Translations under genes and position numbers: made by a program | Assembly (NCBI GenBank): GCA_002702655.1 | Contig: PABB01000067.1 | Coordinates: 310,001 to 374,000, forward strand | Source: Planctomycetaceae bacterium | Lineage (GTDB): Bacteria; Planctomycetota; Planctomycetia; Pirellulales; Lacipirellulaceae | Length of the DNA: 64,000 nt | Direction of reading: 5' to 3' | Notes under the pieces: model-generated | The model's database searches: none | Told to the model about the DNA's origin: nothing | The model's input: the letters and a program-made list of their open reading frames with translations, nothing else | Shown: positions 22,060-31,444 of the stretch, in pieces | Layout of the letters: each line of letters starts with the position of its first letter | Numbering within the stretch: position 1 is the stretch's first letter

Positions 22060-23010
22060 ATGCCTCGCATGTTGCGCATCGTGCTCTGTCACGTCGGTCT
22101 GTTGGTCGCTCTGCTGGCGACGACCGCGACTTCCGCCAAGGGTCCGCAGGAGGTACTGCTGTACCCCGCCGATCACGCAGCGAACGTCAGCGATGCGCCG
22201 GTGCAATCGGGCACGCCGGAGTGGATGGAACGCGTGGTTGCCCGGCCGGCGATCATTCCGTTCCTGCCCGATGACGACGAGGCGGCGGACGGCGAGAAAC
22301 CGCGCCGCCCGGCGTGTCTGATCTGCCCGGGGGGCGGCTACGGCGGCTTGGCGATGCAGAAGGAAGGCGTCGAGCCCGCGGAGTGGCTCAACAAGCACGG
22401 CGTGGCCGGATTTGTGCTGCGATACCGCTGCGGCGGGGGCGAGAACCAGCAGCCTGTGCCGCTGGACGACGCGCGGCGGGCGATGCGAATGATCCGCATG
22501 CGAGCCGACCAATGGGGCGTGGATCCCGAGCGTGTGGGCGTGTGGGGCTTCTCCGCTGGCGGGCATCTGGCCTCCACGCTGGCGGTGTTCGGACGCGACG
22601 CCCACCCCAATCCGGGGGAGGCGATCAACGGGTTCAGCGAGCGGCCCGACTTCGCTGTACTCGTATACCCGGTCATTTCGATGGTCCACGGCGTGACCCA
22701 CGGCGGGTCCCGGCACAACCTGTTGGGGCCCGACGCCAGCGACGAGTTGGCAGCCCATTGGTCGACCGACCAGCAGGTCACCGCCGAAACTCCGCCCACG
22801 TTTTTGGTCCACGCCACCGACGACGGCGGGGTGCCCGTGTCCAACGCCACCCTGTTCTACACGGCCCTGGTCAAGCACGGCGTGCCGGCGGAATTGCACA
22901 TTTTTCAAGCCGGCGGGCACGGTTTCGGCATGTACCGCGGCGATCGCCCGGCCGACCGCTGGCCCGACCTGCTGGAACCGTGGCTGCGGGGCCAGGGCGT
23001 AGTGAAATAG
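22060..23010 (+). CDS. Exported alpha/beta hydrolase (esterase/acetyl-xylan-esterase-like)
   Basis: 316 aa. Signal peptide from MPRMLRIVLCHVGLLVALLA (about residues 1-28), then an oxyanion HGGG-like CPGGGYGGLA near residue 89, nucleophile GFSAGG (about 164), Asp in the HATDDGGVP loop, and His in GGHGFGM near the end. It fits the BD-FAE/esterase group of secreted carbohydrate deacetylases or esterases. The frame also opens at a GTG at 22021, but ATG 22060 is preceded by AGGGAGAA at a good distance and starts the signal peptide. Substrate unknown; a polysaccharide acetyl ester is likely by family. It follows rsmD by about 80 bases on the same strand. Confidence 0.85.
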   Translation: MPRMLRIVLCHVGLLVALLATTATSAKGPQEVLLYPADHAANVSDAPVQSGTPEWMERVVARPAIIPFLPDDDEAADGEKPRRPACLICPGGGYGGLAMQKEGVEPAEWLNKHGVAGFVLRYRCGGGENQQPVPLDDARRAMRMIRMRADQWGVDPERVGVWGFSAGGHLASTLAVFGRDAHPNPGEAINGFSERPDFAVLVYPVISMVHGVTHGGSRHNLLGPDASDELAAHWSTDQQVTAETPPTFLVHATDDGGVPVSNATLFYTALVKHGVPAELHIFQAGGHGFGMYRGDRPADRWPDLLEPWLRGQGVVK

Positions 23011-23363
23011 CCCCCGGGGGCGGCGGCGCCCGAGACGCCCGGGCCGCCGAAAATTTAATTGACCCGCCCCAGGGCGCGTGCTACCCTACTGCCCGTCAGG
23101 GGATGCGAAGGCGATGCGAGTTGCGTGCCGGTCCCAGCCGCCGATTTCGGCAGCCGGGTCGGCAACTTCTTCCTCGCCCCTTCGAACGAGTTCAGCTGCT
23201 TTTCCTAAGGCCCGCTGGCACGGTCGTGGCTCCAACTGGAGAATGCTCCCGTGGCGTAATGCGCGCCGAGAATCTCGACGCGTACGTGTGACTTGGCGAG
23301 CGCGGTGGCACGACGCGCGACGCTGCGTTTCTTGCTTTAGCTGCGTGCCGGGAGATTTGCGAA
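23011..23363. other. Gene-free stretch with a GC hairpin before the cold-shock gene
   Basis: 353 bases. Right after the esterase, 23021-23049 can form a GC-rich stem (CGGCGGC with GCCGCCG) followed by AAAATTT, a weak terminator candidate. The remainder would be the promoter and a long leader of the cold-shock gene, as is common for csp mRNAs. No open frame convinced me. Confidence 0.5.
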
Positions 23364-23564
23364 GTGTCGCAAGGTACGATTAAGAAGTTGATGGACAAGG
23401 GTTTTGGCTTCATCAAGGGCGAGAACGGAGAGCTGTTCTTTCACCACTCGGCGGTGACCAACAGCGACTTCGACAGCCTGCGTGAAGGCCAAGAAGTGGA
23501 GTACACCGAGGGCGTCGGCCCCAAGGGCCCGCGGGCCGAAACCGTCACGGTCATCCAGCAGTAG
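23364..23564 (+). CDS. Cold-shock domain protein (CspA family)
   Basis: 66 aa, the full single cold-shock domain: GTIKKLMDKGFGFIKGENG with RNP1 KGFGFI (residues 12-17), RNP2 LFFHHSAV (24-31), and the C-terminal strand. It binds single-stranded RNA/DNA and acts as an RNA chaperone. The start is GTG at 23364 with GGGAG just upstream; family proteins also begin with a short MSxGTIK sequence. A strong terminator follows. RNP2 ends FHHS rather than the FVHFS seen in E. coli, a normal variant. Monocistronic. Confidence 0.93.
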   Translation: MSQGTIKKLMDKGFGFIKGENGELFFHHSAVTNSDFDSLREGQEVEYTEGVGPKGPRAETVTVIQQ

Positions 23565-23625
23565 GTGTACGCCGACGGCGCGCCGCTCGTCGGCCGCTTG
23601 TCCGAGATTACGACTGGAACCATCG

Positions 23626-23667
23626 ACCGCCCGGCGAGCAACAGCTTGCCGGGCGGTTGTTTTTTTG
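23626..23667 (+). terminator. Rho-independent terminator of the cold-shock gene
   Basis: Perfect 10-base stem ACCGCCCGGC (23626-23635) and GCCGGGCGGT (23648-23657), 12-base loop, then TGTTTTTTT. It lies 61 bases after the stop codon. The downstream gene is on the other strand and ends just past it. Confidence 0.85.
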
Positions 23668-23677
23668 CGCGGTTGTG

Positions 23678-24724
23678 TCAGCGCGAGAAGCCTAGCGGGA
23701 ACCGGGCGCCCGCCGGCTTCGGCTCCACGCGGCTGTAGTGCGAACGGATCGACACCGACAGGTCGCCGGCGGCGGAGAACTGAAAGATGCCGCCGCGGGT
23801 TCGCTCGGTCGTCGACATCTGCACCGGTCCCTGGAAGTGGGCCGCCACGGTGCGGCACGAGTCGACCTCCACGGCCAACGTGCCGGCGAGCGTAAACTCC
23901 ATCGGCGTGGTCTCGTTGGGAAGCGTTTCAATCCGCGCGGCGAAGACCGCCACCTCGCTCGTCGATTGACCGGCCGCCGCATTGGCGACCACCGGCGTTG
24001 GTTCCACTCGGGTGAGCGTCAGCTCGAACCGTTTGATCGTGCCGACCTGATCGCGCAGTCCCAGCACGGCCGTGGCGGCCTCGCGGGGGACCAGGATCTT
24101 TTGCCCCACGGCAATCGGCCGCTCCAGCAGCAACGGGGCGAGCGGGTTCGGCTTGGCCAGATTCTGCGCCACGTCGGCCACCAGTTCATATTCCTCAAGC
24201 GGCGGGATCGCGCCGCTGGCGTCGGTGACCAGCATCGTCTTCTGGCGCCGCTGAGCGAAGTAGCTCTTCCCCTCGATCGGCTGAGCGGCCAACGCGTTGG
24301 GATCGGGGTTCTCCGGCGATTGTTTGCGGCTGTGATCGAAGCTGATCGTGGCCGCTTCGATTCGCTCGTCGGCCACCGCGGTCACCTCGACGCGCCGACG
24401 TTGCTCGCGGCGAATCACGTTGCGGCTCTCGTTGGCGATTTGGCCGCTTTGCACGTAGCGGCTCGCCATGTCCAGGTTCAACGCGATCTCTTGCTGGGCG
24501 AGGTCGCCGACCTGCACCGCCCGGCGGGCAAATCGCACCAGTTGGGCCGGCTCGGGGGGCGTGACGGGCGGCAAGTCCGCTGGCGCCGGCGACAATCCGG
24601 CCGGCGCACTGGCGGTCGCAGGGGTCACCGCGGGGTCGTAGGTCTGCTGCGCCGTCGCGGCGCGGGCCAGCAGCAGAATCAGGGCAATCAACAACCAGCC
24701 GAAGACTAAGCGAGCGCGATCCAT
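23678..24724 (-). CDS. Exported protein of unknown function
   Basis: 348 aa. A hydrophobic signal peptide (MDRARLVFGWLLIALILLLA to about residue 25) is followed by a Pro/Ala-rich linker, a helical region with RRAVQVGDLAQQEIALNLD, and a beta-rich C-terminal half with VEVDSC near residue 300. No family recognised. Start 24724 begins the signal peptide; longer frames add Arg/Pro only. The C-terminus ends in KPAGARFPLGFSR. It probably works outside the cytoplasm. The purine/T-rich repeat 24811-24881 is just upstream. Confidence 0.7.
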   Translation of the reverse strand: MDRARLVFGWLLIALILLLARAATAQQTYDPAVTPATASAPAGLSPAPADLPPVTPPEPAQLVRFARRAVQVGDLAQQEIALNLDMASRYVQSGQIANESRNVIRREQRRRVEVTAVADERIEAATISFDHSRKQSPENPDPNALAAQPIEGKSYFAQRRQKTMLVTDASGAIPPLEEYELVADVAQNLAKPNPLAPLLLERPIAVGQKILVPREAATAVLGLRDQVGTIKRFELTLTRVEPTPVVANAAAGQSTSEVAVFAARIETLPNETTPMEFTLAGTLAVEVDSCRTVAAHFQGPVQMSTTERTRGGIFQFSAAGDLSVSIRSHYSRVEPKPAGARFPLGFSR

Positions 24725-24810
24725 GCGCAGGCCTCCGCAAGCGAGGAGAAAGGGGCGGCGGATGATCGGCGGCCCCCGCCGGCAGGTCAAGGGCGGATGG
24801 CGGGGGAAGG

Positions 24811-24881
24811 GTGACTGGTGACTGGTGATTAGTGAATAGTGATTGGTGATTGGTGAATGGTGAATGGTGAATGGTGATTGG
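24811..24881. repeat. GTGA(C/T)TGGTGAATGG tandem repeat
   Basis: About nine units of GTGA(A/T/C)TGG, with period 8-9, such as GTGATTGGTGATTGGTGAATGG. Gene-free and next to the promoter side of the exported protein gene. A related, shorter run (GTGACCGG twice) occurs near 27258-27283. Confidence 0.7.
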
Positions 24882-24919
24882 CGGACAGGGCGCCAGCTCC
24901 GTCTCCAGCCGCGAGCTGG

Positions 24920-25810
24920 CTAGCTCGCTGGCGGCGCCAGCATTTGCTCCAGTGCCGCCAGCGCCACGGGCCACTCGATCGCGCTCTCGCTGAACGTGGT
25001 CCACCATTGCCACAGCACGGGGGCGGTCGTTGCGGCGTCGACCGGCAGCCGCCAGGCCGTCAGCGCCCGTTCCACCGTCGCTTGGTCGCACGCGGCCAGT
25101 TCGACGAACTCCGCGCCGGCTAGCACGGCCGGCACGACGGCCAACGACACTAACAATTCCCGCTCGGCCGGCCGGGTGAGCGGCTCCACGTACCGCGGCA
25201 ACTCGCCATTGAGCTGGCCGGCCAACCACGCCAGGCGGACGACCTCCGGCAGCTCAGCCACGGGATTGGCCAGCACCGCTTCGAAGGTGACGCGATTGGT
25301 CGCGGCGTGAGCCAAACCGTGCCCGCCCGCGTACGGCGCGACCAGCACCGCCTCGGCCGCCTCGACGACAAACTGCGGCTCGGTCTGTTTGGCGAGGATC
25401 ATCAACAACCCGGGGCCGCGGGCTTCCCACTGCTCGCGCAGGGGCCGCTCGCGCAGGCGGAGTTCTTCAGCGAGATCCGGCGCCTGCGATTTGACGGCGG
25501 CTTCCAGTTCCGTCAGCGCGCCGGCCAAGCGGCCCAGGTCGGTCCGCTCGCGCCCGCCGAGCCTCGCCGCCGCGCGCTGGACCAGTTCGCGGTAGGTGGG
25601 GAACTCGCACGCCAAACTTGCTAGCAGCGACAGCGCCGGCATCGTCGGCCAGCCAAGGGCCTGCACCTCCCCCAGCACCGTTCCCACCGCTTCTTCACTC
25701 GCCGCAGCAAGATTCGCATCCACCGCCGCAACCTGCGTGGCCTGACAAGCGGCGATGTGCAGGCAGGAGGCGGGCACGCTCGAGCGAAGACGAATCTGAT
25801 GAGCGGGCAT
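24920..25810 (-). CDS. Alanine-rich helical protein of unknown function
   Basis: 296 aa, rich in Ala/Glu/Leu/Val with no membrane segment. Repeated helical pairs (for example LEAAVKSQAPDLAEELRLRE and EFVELAACDQATVERALTAW) suggest HEAT- or ARM-like alpha repeats. No family, motif or signal peptide recognised. The frame is open over its full length, and no other frame fits better. Its ATG at 25810 starts MPAHQIRLRSS; a later start is possible. No functional clue from neighbours. Confidence 0.55.
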   Translation of the reverse strand: MPAHQIRLRSSVPASCLHIAACQATQVAAVDANLAAASEEAVGTVLGEVQALGWPTMPALSLLASLACEFPTYRELVQRAAARLGGRERTDLGRLAGALTELEAAVKSQAPDLAEELRLRERPLREQWEARGPGLLMILAKQTEPQFVVEAAEAVLVAPYAGGHGLAHAATNRVTFEAVLANPVAELPEVVRLAWLAGQLNGELPRYVEPLTRPAERELLVSLAVVPAVLAGAEFVELAACDQATVERALTAWRLPVDAATTAPVLWQWWTTFSESAIEWPVALAALEQMLAPPAS

Positions 25811-25867
25811 GATGTAGCAGCAGATAGAAATCGTGGTAGTGAAATACGCGTCGATGGCAATCTCACG

Positions 25868-25975
25868 CCCCGAGCCGGATCGCCACGCGATCCGGGACCT
25901 CGCCGCGGCGCCTCATGCGCCGGCGCAGCCTGCTGGCAGCGCCGCCCCGGCGGCCCGCGTAGCGGCCCGGCTAAT
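25868..25975. repeat. AGCCGGAT...CGGCTAA repeat, copy 1
   Basis: Starts AGCCGGATCGCCACGCGATC and ends GCGTAGCGGCCCGGCTAA. A second copy on the other side of the next gene (27361-27455) shares the frame of AGCCGGACGGCCACGCCGTC and GTGGCGGACCGGCTAGG. The first part is a palindrome (GGATCGC/GCGATCC). Repeat family call is from these two copies only. Confidence 0.55.
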
Positions 25976-25992
25976 CGGCTGCTGAACTACTC

Positions 25993-26066
25993 GTGCCACG
26001 GCTCTGTGAGCCGTGTGAATTGCCGAGAAACTCCCCGAGGCGCACGGCTCGCCGAGCCGTGGCACG
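25993..26066. repeat. Inverted CACGGCT hairpin repeat
   Basis: GTGCCACGGCTCTGTGAGCC (25993-26012, continuing CGTG) and GCACGGCTCGCCGAGCCGTG followed by GCACG (26042-26066). Each is a stem on its own, and the two halves pair as well. It lies in the 413-base gap (25811-26223) between two genes, together with the previous repeat; the rest of that gap shows nothing else. Confidence 0.6.
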
Positions 26067-26223
26067 CCTCGCGGCTCGCTCAATCTAACGCGAATTGGGT
26101 GCGATCGCAGCGGCAATGATCGCTCTGGCGGCCCGCTGCGGGCGTTGCTACCCTTCCGCCCCCGTCGCGGCGTCGCGCCGCTGCGTTCGCACCGCGCTTG
26201 TCCCACCCGTCGAGATCAAATCG

Positions 26224-27240
26224 ATGCCGACAGTTTTTCGCGTCTTGCCCGCCATCGTGTTGTTGCCGCTCGCCCTGCTGGTCGCCCCGGTCGCGGCCCA
26301 ACAATTGGGGCAGCCCTCCCACGGCCCCGGCTACCAGTCCGCGCCGGCTCAGCAGCAAGCGGCCGCCGCCCCCCAAAGCGCGTACCCTCAGCAGGGACAA
26401 CCCGGCGTCACGCCCACCGCCACGGGCCTGGCTCCTCCCCAGCCGCAGCCGCCGTTCATGCTGAGCGACGTCGAGCAGCAGTTCGTGCAGCAAGTGCTGA
26501 CGATGTGGGAGCAGGAAAGCTCGAAGATCAAGACCTACAACTCGAAATTCACCCGCATGGAATACGATCAGGTGTTCAACCCCGGATCGTCGGCGCCGAT
26601 GGTCGTCAGCGCCGGACAGCTCTCCTACTCGCGGCCCGACAAGGGGAGCTTCAAGATCGAAGAGATCAAGCGGTGGCAGCCCGCCGATGCGCAGAATACG
26701 GCGCCCGACGCCCCCGGCGAGTGGCAAGTGCAGAAGCACGAGATCGGCGAGCATTGGGTTTGCGACGGCAAGGCGGTTTACGAATACGACCACCGCAATA
26801 AGCAGCTCAAAGTGATGCCGCTGCCCGAGCAACTGCGGGGCGAGCAGATCGTCAATGGCCCGCTGCCGTTTCTGTTTGGGGCCAAGGCGGATCAGATGTC
26901 GCAGCGCTACTGGATTCGCGCCCGGCAAAGCGACGCCGCCCAAATTTGGCTGGAGGCGTACCCACGCTGGCAGGCCGACGCGGCCAACTACCACCACTGC
27001 GACGTGATGCTCGATCGCAAGACGATGCAGCCCAAGGCGCTGCAGGTGCATCTGCCCGGCGGCAACCAGCGGCACGTGTACACGTTCGAAGACCCCACGA
27101 TCAACGGCACGATGAACGCGCTATTCGGCGGTCTGTTCAACGCCCCCCGCACGCCGCTGGGGTGGACCCGCGTGATCGTCGACGACGTCACTGGCGACGG
27201 GGCCCAAGCCGCCGCGCCGACGGGCACGCAGCGGCAGTGA
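26224..27240 (+). CDS. TIGR03009-type planctomycete secreted protein
   Basis: 338 aa. Signal peptide (MPTVFRVLPAIVLLPLALLV, cleaved after AQQ) then a Gln/Pro/Ala-rich linker (residues about 25-80). The conserved domain that follows has FMLSDVEQQFVQQVLTMWE, NSKFTRMEYDQVF, and WVCDGKAVYEYDHRNKQL, and the fold resembles LolA/LppX-like lipoprotein carriers. TIGR03009 is a planctomycete-specific family with no known function. Start ATG at 26224 begins the signal peptide; the frame extends upstream only through repeat-rich sequence. Repeats of the AGCCGG family flank it at 25868-25975 and 27361-27455. Confidence 0.8.
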   Translation: MPTVFRVLPAIVLLPLALLVAPVAAQQLGQPSHGPGYQSAPAQQQAAAAPQSAYPQQGQPGVTPTATGLAPPQPQPPFMLSDVEQQFVQQVLTMWEQESSKIKTYNSKFTRMEYDQVFNPGSSAPMVVSAGQLSYSRPDKGSFKIEEIKRWQPADAQNTAPDAPGEWQVQKHEIGEHWVCDGKAVYEYDHRNKQLKVMPLPEQLRGEQIVNGPLPFLFGAKADQMSQRYWIRARQSDAAQIWLEAYPRWQADAANYHHCDVMLDRKTMQPKALQVHLPGGNQRHVYTFEDPTINGTMNALFGGLFNAPRTPLGWTRVIVDDVTGDGAQAAAPTGTQRQ

Positions 27241-27360
27241 GGCGAGTGGCGTGACGGGTGACCGGTTATCAGTGACCGGTGAGGAAGTCTTTGGCTCCTG
27301 CACACTGGTCACCCAGAAGCGATCACTGTTCACGGGCTCAATAGTCGCGCGCCGCAAGGC

Positions 27361-27455
27361 CCCGCCCTAGCCGGACGGCCACGCCGTCCGGGACGCGTCG
27401 GTCGCAGCGCCAACGCCGCGCTTCCCGGCCCGCGTGGCGGACCGGCTAGGGGCCA
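27361..27455. repeat. AGCCGG...CGGCTAGG repeat, copy 2 (in a 385-base gene-free gap)
   Basis: Related to 25868-25975. The gap 27241-27625 also holds a short GTGACCGG direct repeat at about 27258-27283 and, around 27480-27510, an AATCACTAATCACCAG run of the same style as 24811-24881. Nothing else was identified. Confidence 0.5.
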
Positions 27456-27625
27456 CGCCGAACTTCTCCGCTCAAGCCGGTGGCCCCAATCACTAATCAC
27501 CAGTCCCCTCTCCGGCCCGCAGAATCGGTCTCATCGCTGCCGTTGGCCTGCAACCTGCGCCGCGCTCGCGACCGCGGGCGGGCCGCCGCCGGGCTCTGGT
27601 GGCAGCGAGTACTACGCTTTGCTCT

Positions 27626-28798
27626 ATGAGCCAAGCCACTGAGACTGCCGCCACCGATGCTCCCGCCAACCTCGCCGCGCCGCCCGCCGCCCCGCCGGAC
27701 CTGGTCCGGGTGCTGCACGTGATCAACGGCGAGCACTACTCCGGCGCCGAGCGCGTGCAGGACCTGCTGGGCGAGCACCTGCCCGCGTGCGGGTACGCCG
27801 CGGGGTTTGCCTGCGTCAAGCCGGATCGGTTTCCTGCGGCCCGTAAGTTCTCCGCGGCGCCGCTGTACGAGCTGCCCATGCGCAGCCGGCTGGACCGCTC
27901 CTGCGGTCGCCGGGTCGCCCAACTGGTGCGCGACGAAGGCTACCAACTGCTGCACGCGCACACGCCCCGTTCGCTGCTGGTGGCCAGTCAGGCCGCGCGG
28001 CTGGCCGACGTGCCGTTGGTGTATCACGTGCATAGCCCCGCGGGCCGCGACTCGACCCGGCGGCTCGTCAATCGAATCAACCTGTGGACCGAGCGCCGCA
28101 GCGCTGCCTCGGCCGAACGGTTGATCGCGGTCAGCGACAGCGTGCGCACCTACATGATCCAGCAAGGCTTTCCCGCCGAGCGCGTCGCGTGCGTGCCCAA
28201 CGGCGTGCCGCGGATCGCCGTGCCGCCGCGCACCGCCGCGCCGCGCACCTGGACGCTGGGGATGGTTGCGCTGTTCCGCCCTCGCAAGGGCGTCGAGGTG
28301 CTATTGGACGCGCTGGCCGCCGTGCGCTCCACCGGCGCCGAGGTGCGGCTGCGCGCCATCGGTCCGTTTGAAACCACCGACTACGAAGACGAGGTGCTCG
28401 CCCGCGTCGATCGGCTGGGATTGGAGTCGGCCGTCGACTGGACCGGCTTCACGACCGACATCCCCGCCGAGTTGCAACAAGTCGACGCGTTGGCGCTGCC
28501 CAGCTTGTTTGGCGAGGGCCTGCCGATGGTCGTGCTCGAGGCGATGGCCGCCGCCGTGCCGGTCGTCGCCAGTCACGTGGAAGGCATCCCCACCGCCATC
28601 CGCCACGGACAAGACGGGCTCTTGGTCGAACCAAACAGCGTGAGCCAACTGGCCGCGGCGATCGAAGACCTGGCCGCCGGCCGCCACAACTACGCGGCGC
28701 TCAGCGCCAGCGCGCAGCAGCGCCACGCCGAACACTTCTCCGCCGAGATCATGGCCGCCCGCACGGCGCAGGTGTACGACGCGATCCTCGCGCGGTAA
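27626..28798 (+). CDS. GT4-family glycosyltransferase
   Basis: 390 aa. Two Rossmann domains: N-terminal acceptor side with [15 protein letters not shown] (about 28-42) and [16 protein letters not shown]-terminal donor side with [31 protein letters not shown] and the EX7E motif in [20 protein letters not shown]. It transfers a sugar from a nucleotide-sugar donor with retention, and the glycogen-synthase-like fold is certain. Acceptor unknown. Start ATG 27626 (MSQATETA) was chosen over a GTG at 27599. An Ala/Pro-rich leader precedes the domain. No neighbouring polysaccharide genes are present. Confidence 0.88.
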   Translation: MSQATETAATDAPANLAAPPAAPPDLVRVLHVINGEHYSGAERVQDLLGEHLPACGYAAGFACVKPDRFPAARKFSAAPLYELPMRSRLDRSCGRRVAQLVRDEGYQLLHAHTPRSLLVASQAARLADVPLVYHVHSPAGRDSTRRLVNRINLWTERRSAASAERLIAVSDSVRTYMIQQGFPAERVACVPNGVPRIAVPPRTAAPRTWTLGMVALFRPRKGVEVLLDALAAVRSTGAEVRLRAIGPFETTDYEDEVLARVDRLGLESAVDWTGFTTDIPAELQQVDALALPSLFGEGLPMVVLEAMAAAVPVVASHVEGIPTAIRHGQDGLLVEPNSVSQLAAAIEDLAAGRHNYAALSASAQQRHAEHFSAEIMAARTAQVYDAILAR

Positions 28799-29063
28799 AG
28801 CCGCGACCGCCGGTCGCGGAATGCGGGCGGCCCTGAGCTGTGAACGCGAAGCCACCGGCCTGGGGGCTCGGCCGTCAAGCAGCGCGGCCCCGACGCCCCG
28901 CTGCTGTCCAGTTCTCCGGACAATCCCGGCGTGGGACGCCCGCCCGCCGGCATGCTGTTTGCACTCCCTTAGCTCGTTTAGCGCGCATCGATCACTCTCC
29001 ACAATCGGACACTCTCCTCCACAATCGGAGATGCGAGACGAGCCAATTGGAAATGCCCAGCAA

Positions 29064-31421
29064 ATGAGCACAGCAACAGACCCCGTATGCGGCATGCAGG
29101 TCGATCCCGGCACGGCCCAGTCGCTCACCATCGACGGCGAAGATTACTACTTCTGCAGCAGCGGCTGTAAACGCAAATTCGCCGAGCAACACGGCGGCGC
29201 GCCGGCGGAGGCGCCAGCCGAGGACGCCCACGCTGCGCACGACCAGTGCTGCGAGACGCCCGCGTCGGCGCAGCATAAACAGGAATCACAGGGCGGCGAC
29301 GGCCGCATCTACACTTGCCCGATGCATCCGGAGATCGAGCAGCAGGGCCCCGGCAGTTGCCCCAAGTGCGGTATGGATCTGGAGCCCAAGACGGTCGCCG
29401 CTGACGACGATCAGCACGACGAGTCGCGAATGGCGCTGCGGTTCTGGGTCGGCGCCGCGCTGAGCGTGCCGCTGCTGGTGCTGACGATGGGGCCGATGGT
29501 GGGATTGCCCGTAGATCGGTGGATTTCGGCGCGCGCCAACGGCCTGGCGCAGTTAGCGCTGTCCGCGCCGGTGGTGCTGTGGTGCGGCTGGCCGCTATTG
29601 GTGCGCGGGTGGCAGTCCATCCGCAACGTCAGCCCCAACATGTTCACGCTGATCGCCATCGGCACCCTGACCGCGTTCGTGTTCAGCGTGGCGGCGGTGC
29701 TCGTTCCGCAACTGATCCCCGCCGCGTTCTACGAACACGGCCGCCCGCCGTTGTACTTCGAGGCCTCCGCCGTGATCATCACGCTGGTGCTGCTGGGCCA
29801 GGTGCTGGAGCAGCGCGCGCGGAGACGCACCAGCGGCGCAATTCGCGAGTTGCTGGAACTGGCGCCCGAGACGGCGCATCGCGTCGTTGACGGCGCCGAA
29901 GAGGACGTGCCGTTGGAGCAGGTCCGCCAGGGCGACGTCCTGCGGGTCCGCCCCGGCGAGAAGATGCCGGTCGACGGCGTGATCAACGACGGCAGCAGCT
30001 CGATTGACGAGTCGATGCTCACCGGCGAGCCCGTACCGGTCGACAAAGGCCCCGGCGACGACGTTTCGGCGGGCACGCTCAACCAAACCGGCGCCCTGTT
30101 GGTCGAAGCGCGCCAGGTCGGAGCCGAAACAGTGCTCAGCCGGATTGTCGACATGGTCGCCGCGGCCCAACGCAGCCGTGCGCCGATCCAGAGTCTGGTC
30201 GACAAGGTCGCCGCCTGGTTTGTGCCGTCGGTGGTGGCGGCCGCCGTGCTGGCCTTCGCCGCGTGGATGATCTGGGGGCCCGAGCCGCAGTTCCCGCACG
30301 CGTTGGTGGCGGCCATTTCGGTGCTGATCGTCGCCTGTCCCTGCGCGCTGGGGCTCGCCACGCCGATGTCGGTGATGGTGGGCGTCGGCCGCGGCGCCCG
30401 CGAGGGCGTGCTCATCAAGGACGCCCAAGCCCTGGAGACCATGGAGCAGATCGACGCGATCGTGGTCGACAAGACCGGCACGCTCACCGAGGGGCGACCG
30501 CAGGTGGTGGCCGTGCATCCGGTGGGCGAGACGGACGAGGCGACCGTGCTCACGTTGGCGGCGGCGGCCGAATCCTCCAGCGAACATCCACTAGCACGGG
30601 CGGTCGTCGAAGCGGCGCAGCAACGGGAGCTTTCCGTGCCGCAGTCGCAGGAGTTCGGCAGCACCACCGGCGGCGGCGTGCAGGCGACGGTCGAGGGTCG
30701 CTCGATTCGCGTCGGCAAACTGTCGTTCGTGAGCGACGCCGAGCAGCCGCTCCCCGAGTCGCTGCAGGCCACGGTGGACCAGGGGCAGCAGCAGGGCCAA
30801 ACGATCGTGTTCATCGCGGCCGACGGCAAGCTGCAGGGCGCCATCGCCATTGCCGACCCGATCAAGGAGACCGCCGCGGACGCGGTGAAACACCTGCACG
30901 CGTTGGGGCTGCAGTTGGTCATGCTCACCGGCGACGCCGAAGCCACCGCCCAAGCCGTGGGCCGGCAGTTGGGCATCGACCAGATCCGCGCCGGCGTCTC
31001 GCCCCAGGACAAACACGACTTTGTGAAGCAACTGCACGAGCAGGGGCGCCGGGTTGCCATGGCCGGCGACGGCATCAACGACGCCCCCGCCCTGGCCGCG
31101 GCCGACGTCGGCATTGCCATGGGCACCGGCAGCGACGTGGCCATCGAGTCGGCCGACGTGACGCTGGTGGGCGGCGACCTGCGCGGCGTGGTCAAGGCCG
31201 CGTCGCTCAGCCGCGCGGTGATGCGCAACATCAGGCAGAACCTGGTGTTTGCGTTCGGTTACAACGCGCTGGGCATCCCCGTGGCCGCGGGGGTGCTGTA
31301 CCCGATTTTCGCTTGGCTGTTGAGCCCCATGATCGCCGCCGCGGCGATGAGCGCCAGCAGCGTGTCGGTGATCAGCAACGCCCTGCGGTTGCGGGGCGTG
31401 GAGTTGTCGCAGCCCAAGTAG
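29064..31421 (+). CDS. Copper/silver-translocating P1B-type ATPase
   Basis: 785 aa. Order: YHS domain at the N-terminus ([11 protein letters not shown]), heavy-metal-binding CPMHPEI...[10 protein letters not shown], membrane helices, actuator domain with TGEPVPV, metal-binding CPC in [11 protein letters not shown], phosphorylation DKTGTLTEG, nucleotide-binding domain, and [20 protein letters not shown]. The CPC motif and the Cys-rich soluble domains indicate export of Cu(I) or Ag(I) with ATP hydrolysis. Start ATG 29064 (MSTATDPV) directly precedes the YHS domain; the frame is open to 28821 but the upstream part has no domain. A strong metal-resistance candidate with the CDF gene at 34519. Confidence 0.93.
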   Translation: MSTATDPVCGMQVDPGTAQSLTIDGEDYYFCSSGCKRKFAEQHGGAPAEAPAEDAHAAHDQCCETPASAQHKQESQGGDGRIYTCPMHPEIEQQGPGSCPKCGMDLEPKTVAADDDQHDESRMALRFWVGAALSVPLLVLTMGPMVGLPVDRWISARANGLAQLALSAPVVLWCGWPLLVRGWQSIRNVSPNMFTLIAIGTLTAFVFSVAAVLVPQLIPAAFYEHGRPPLYFEASAVIITLVLLGQVLEQRARRRTSGAIRELLELAPETAHRVVDGAEEDVPLEQVRQGDVLRVRPGEKMPVDGVINDGSSSIDESMLTGEPVPVDKGPGDDVSAGTLNQTGALLVEARQVGAETVLSRIVDMVAAAQRSRAPIQSLVDKVAAWFVPSVVAAAVLAFAAWMIWGPEPQFPHALVAAISVLIVACPCALGLATPMSVMVGVGRGAREGVLIKDAQALETMEQIDAIVVDKTGTLTEGRPQVVAVHPVGETDEATVLTLAAAAESSSEHPLARAVVEAAQQRELSVPQSQEFGSTTGGGVQATVEGRSIRVGKLSFVSDAEQPLPESLQATVDQGQQQGQTIVFIAADGKLQGAIAIADPIKETAADAVKHLHALGLQLVMLTGDAEATAQAVGRQLGIDQIRAGVSPQDKHDFVKQLHEQGRRVAMAGDGINDAPALAAADVGIAMGTGSDVAIESADVTLVGGDLRGVVKAASLSRAVMRNIRQNLVFAFGYNALGIPVAAGVLYPIFAWLLSPMIAAAAMSASSVSVISNALRLRGVELSQPK

Positions 31422-31444
31422 GCGGCCCTGAAGATCAACGGGCG

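Noticed and set aside
24811-24881. CRISPR array
   Set aside because: Units are 8-9 bases with no spacers. No cas gene or regular repeat-spacer pattern occurs in the window.
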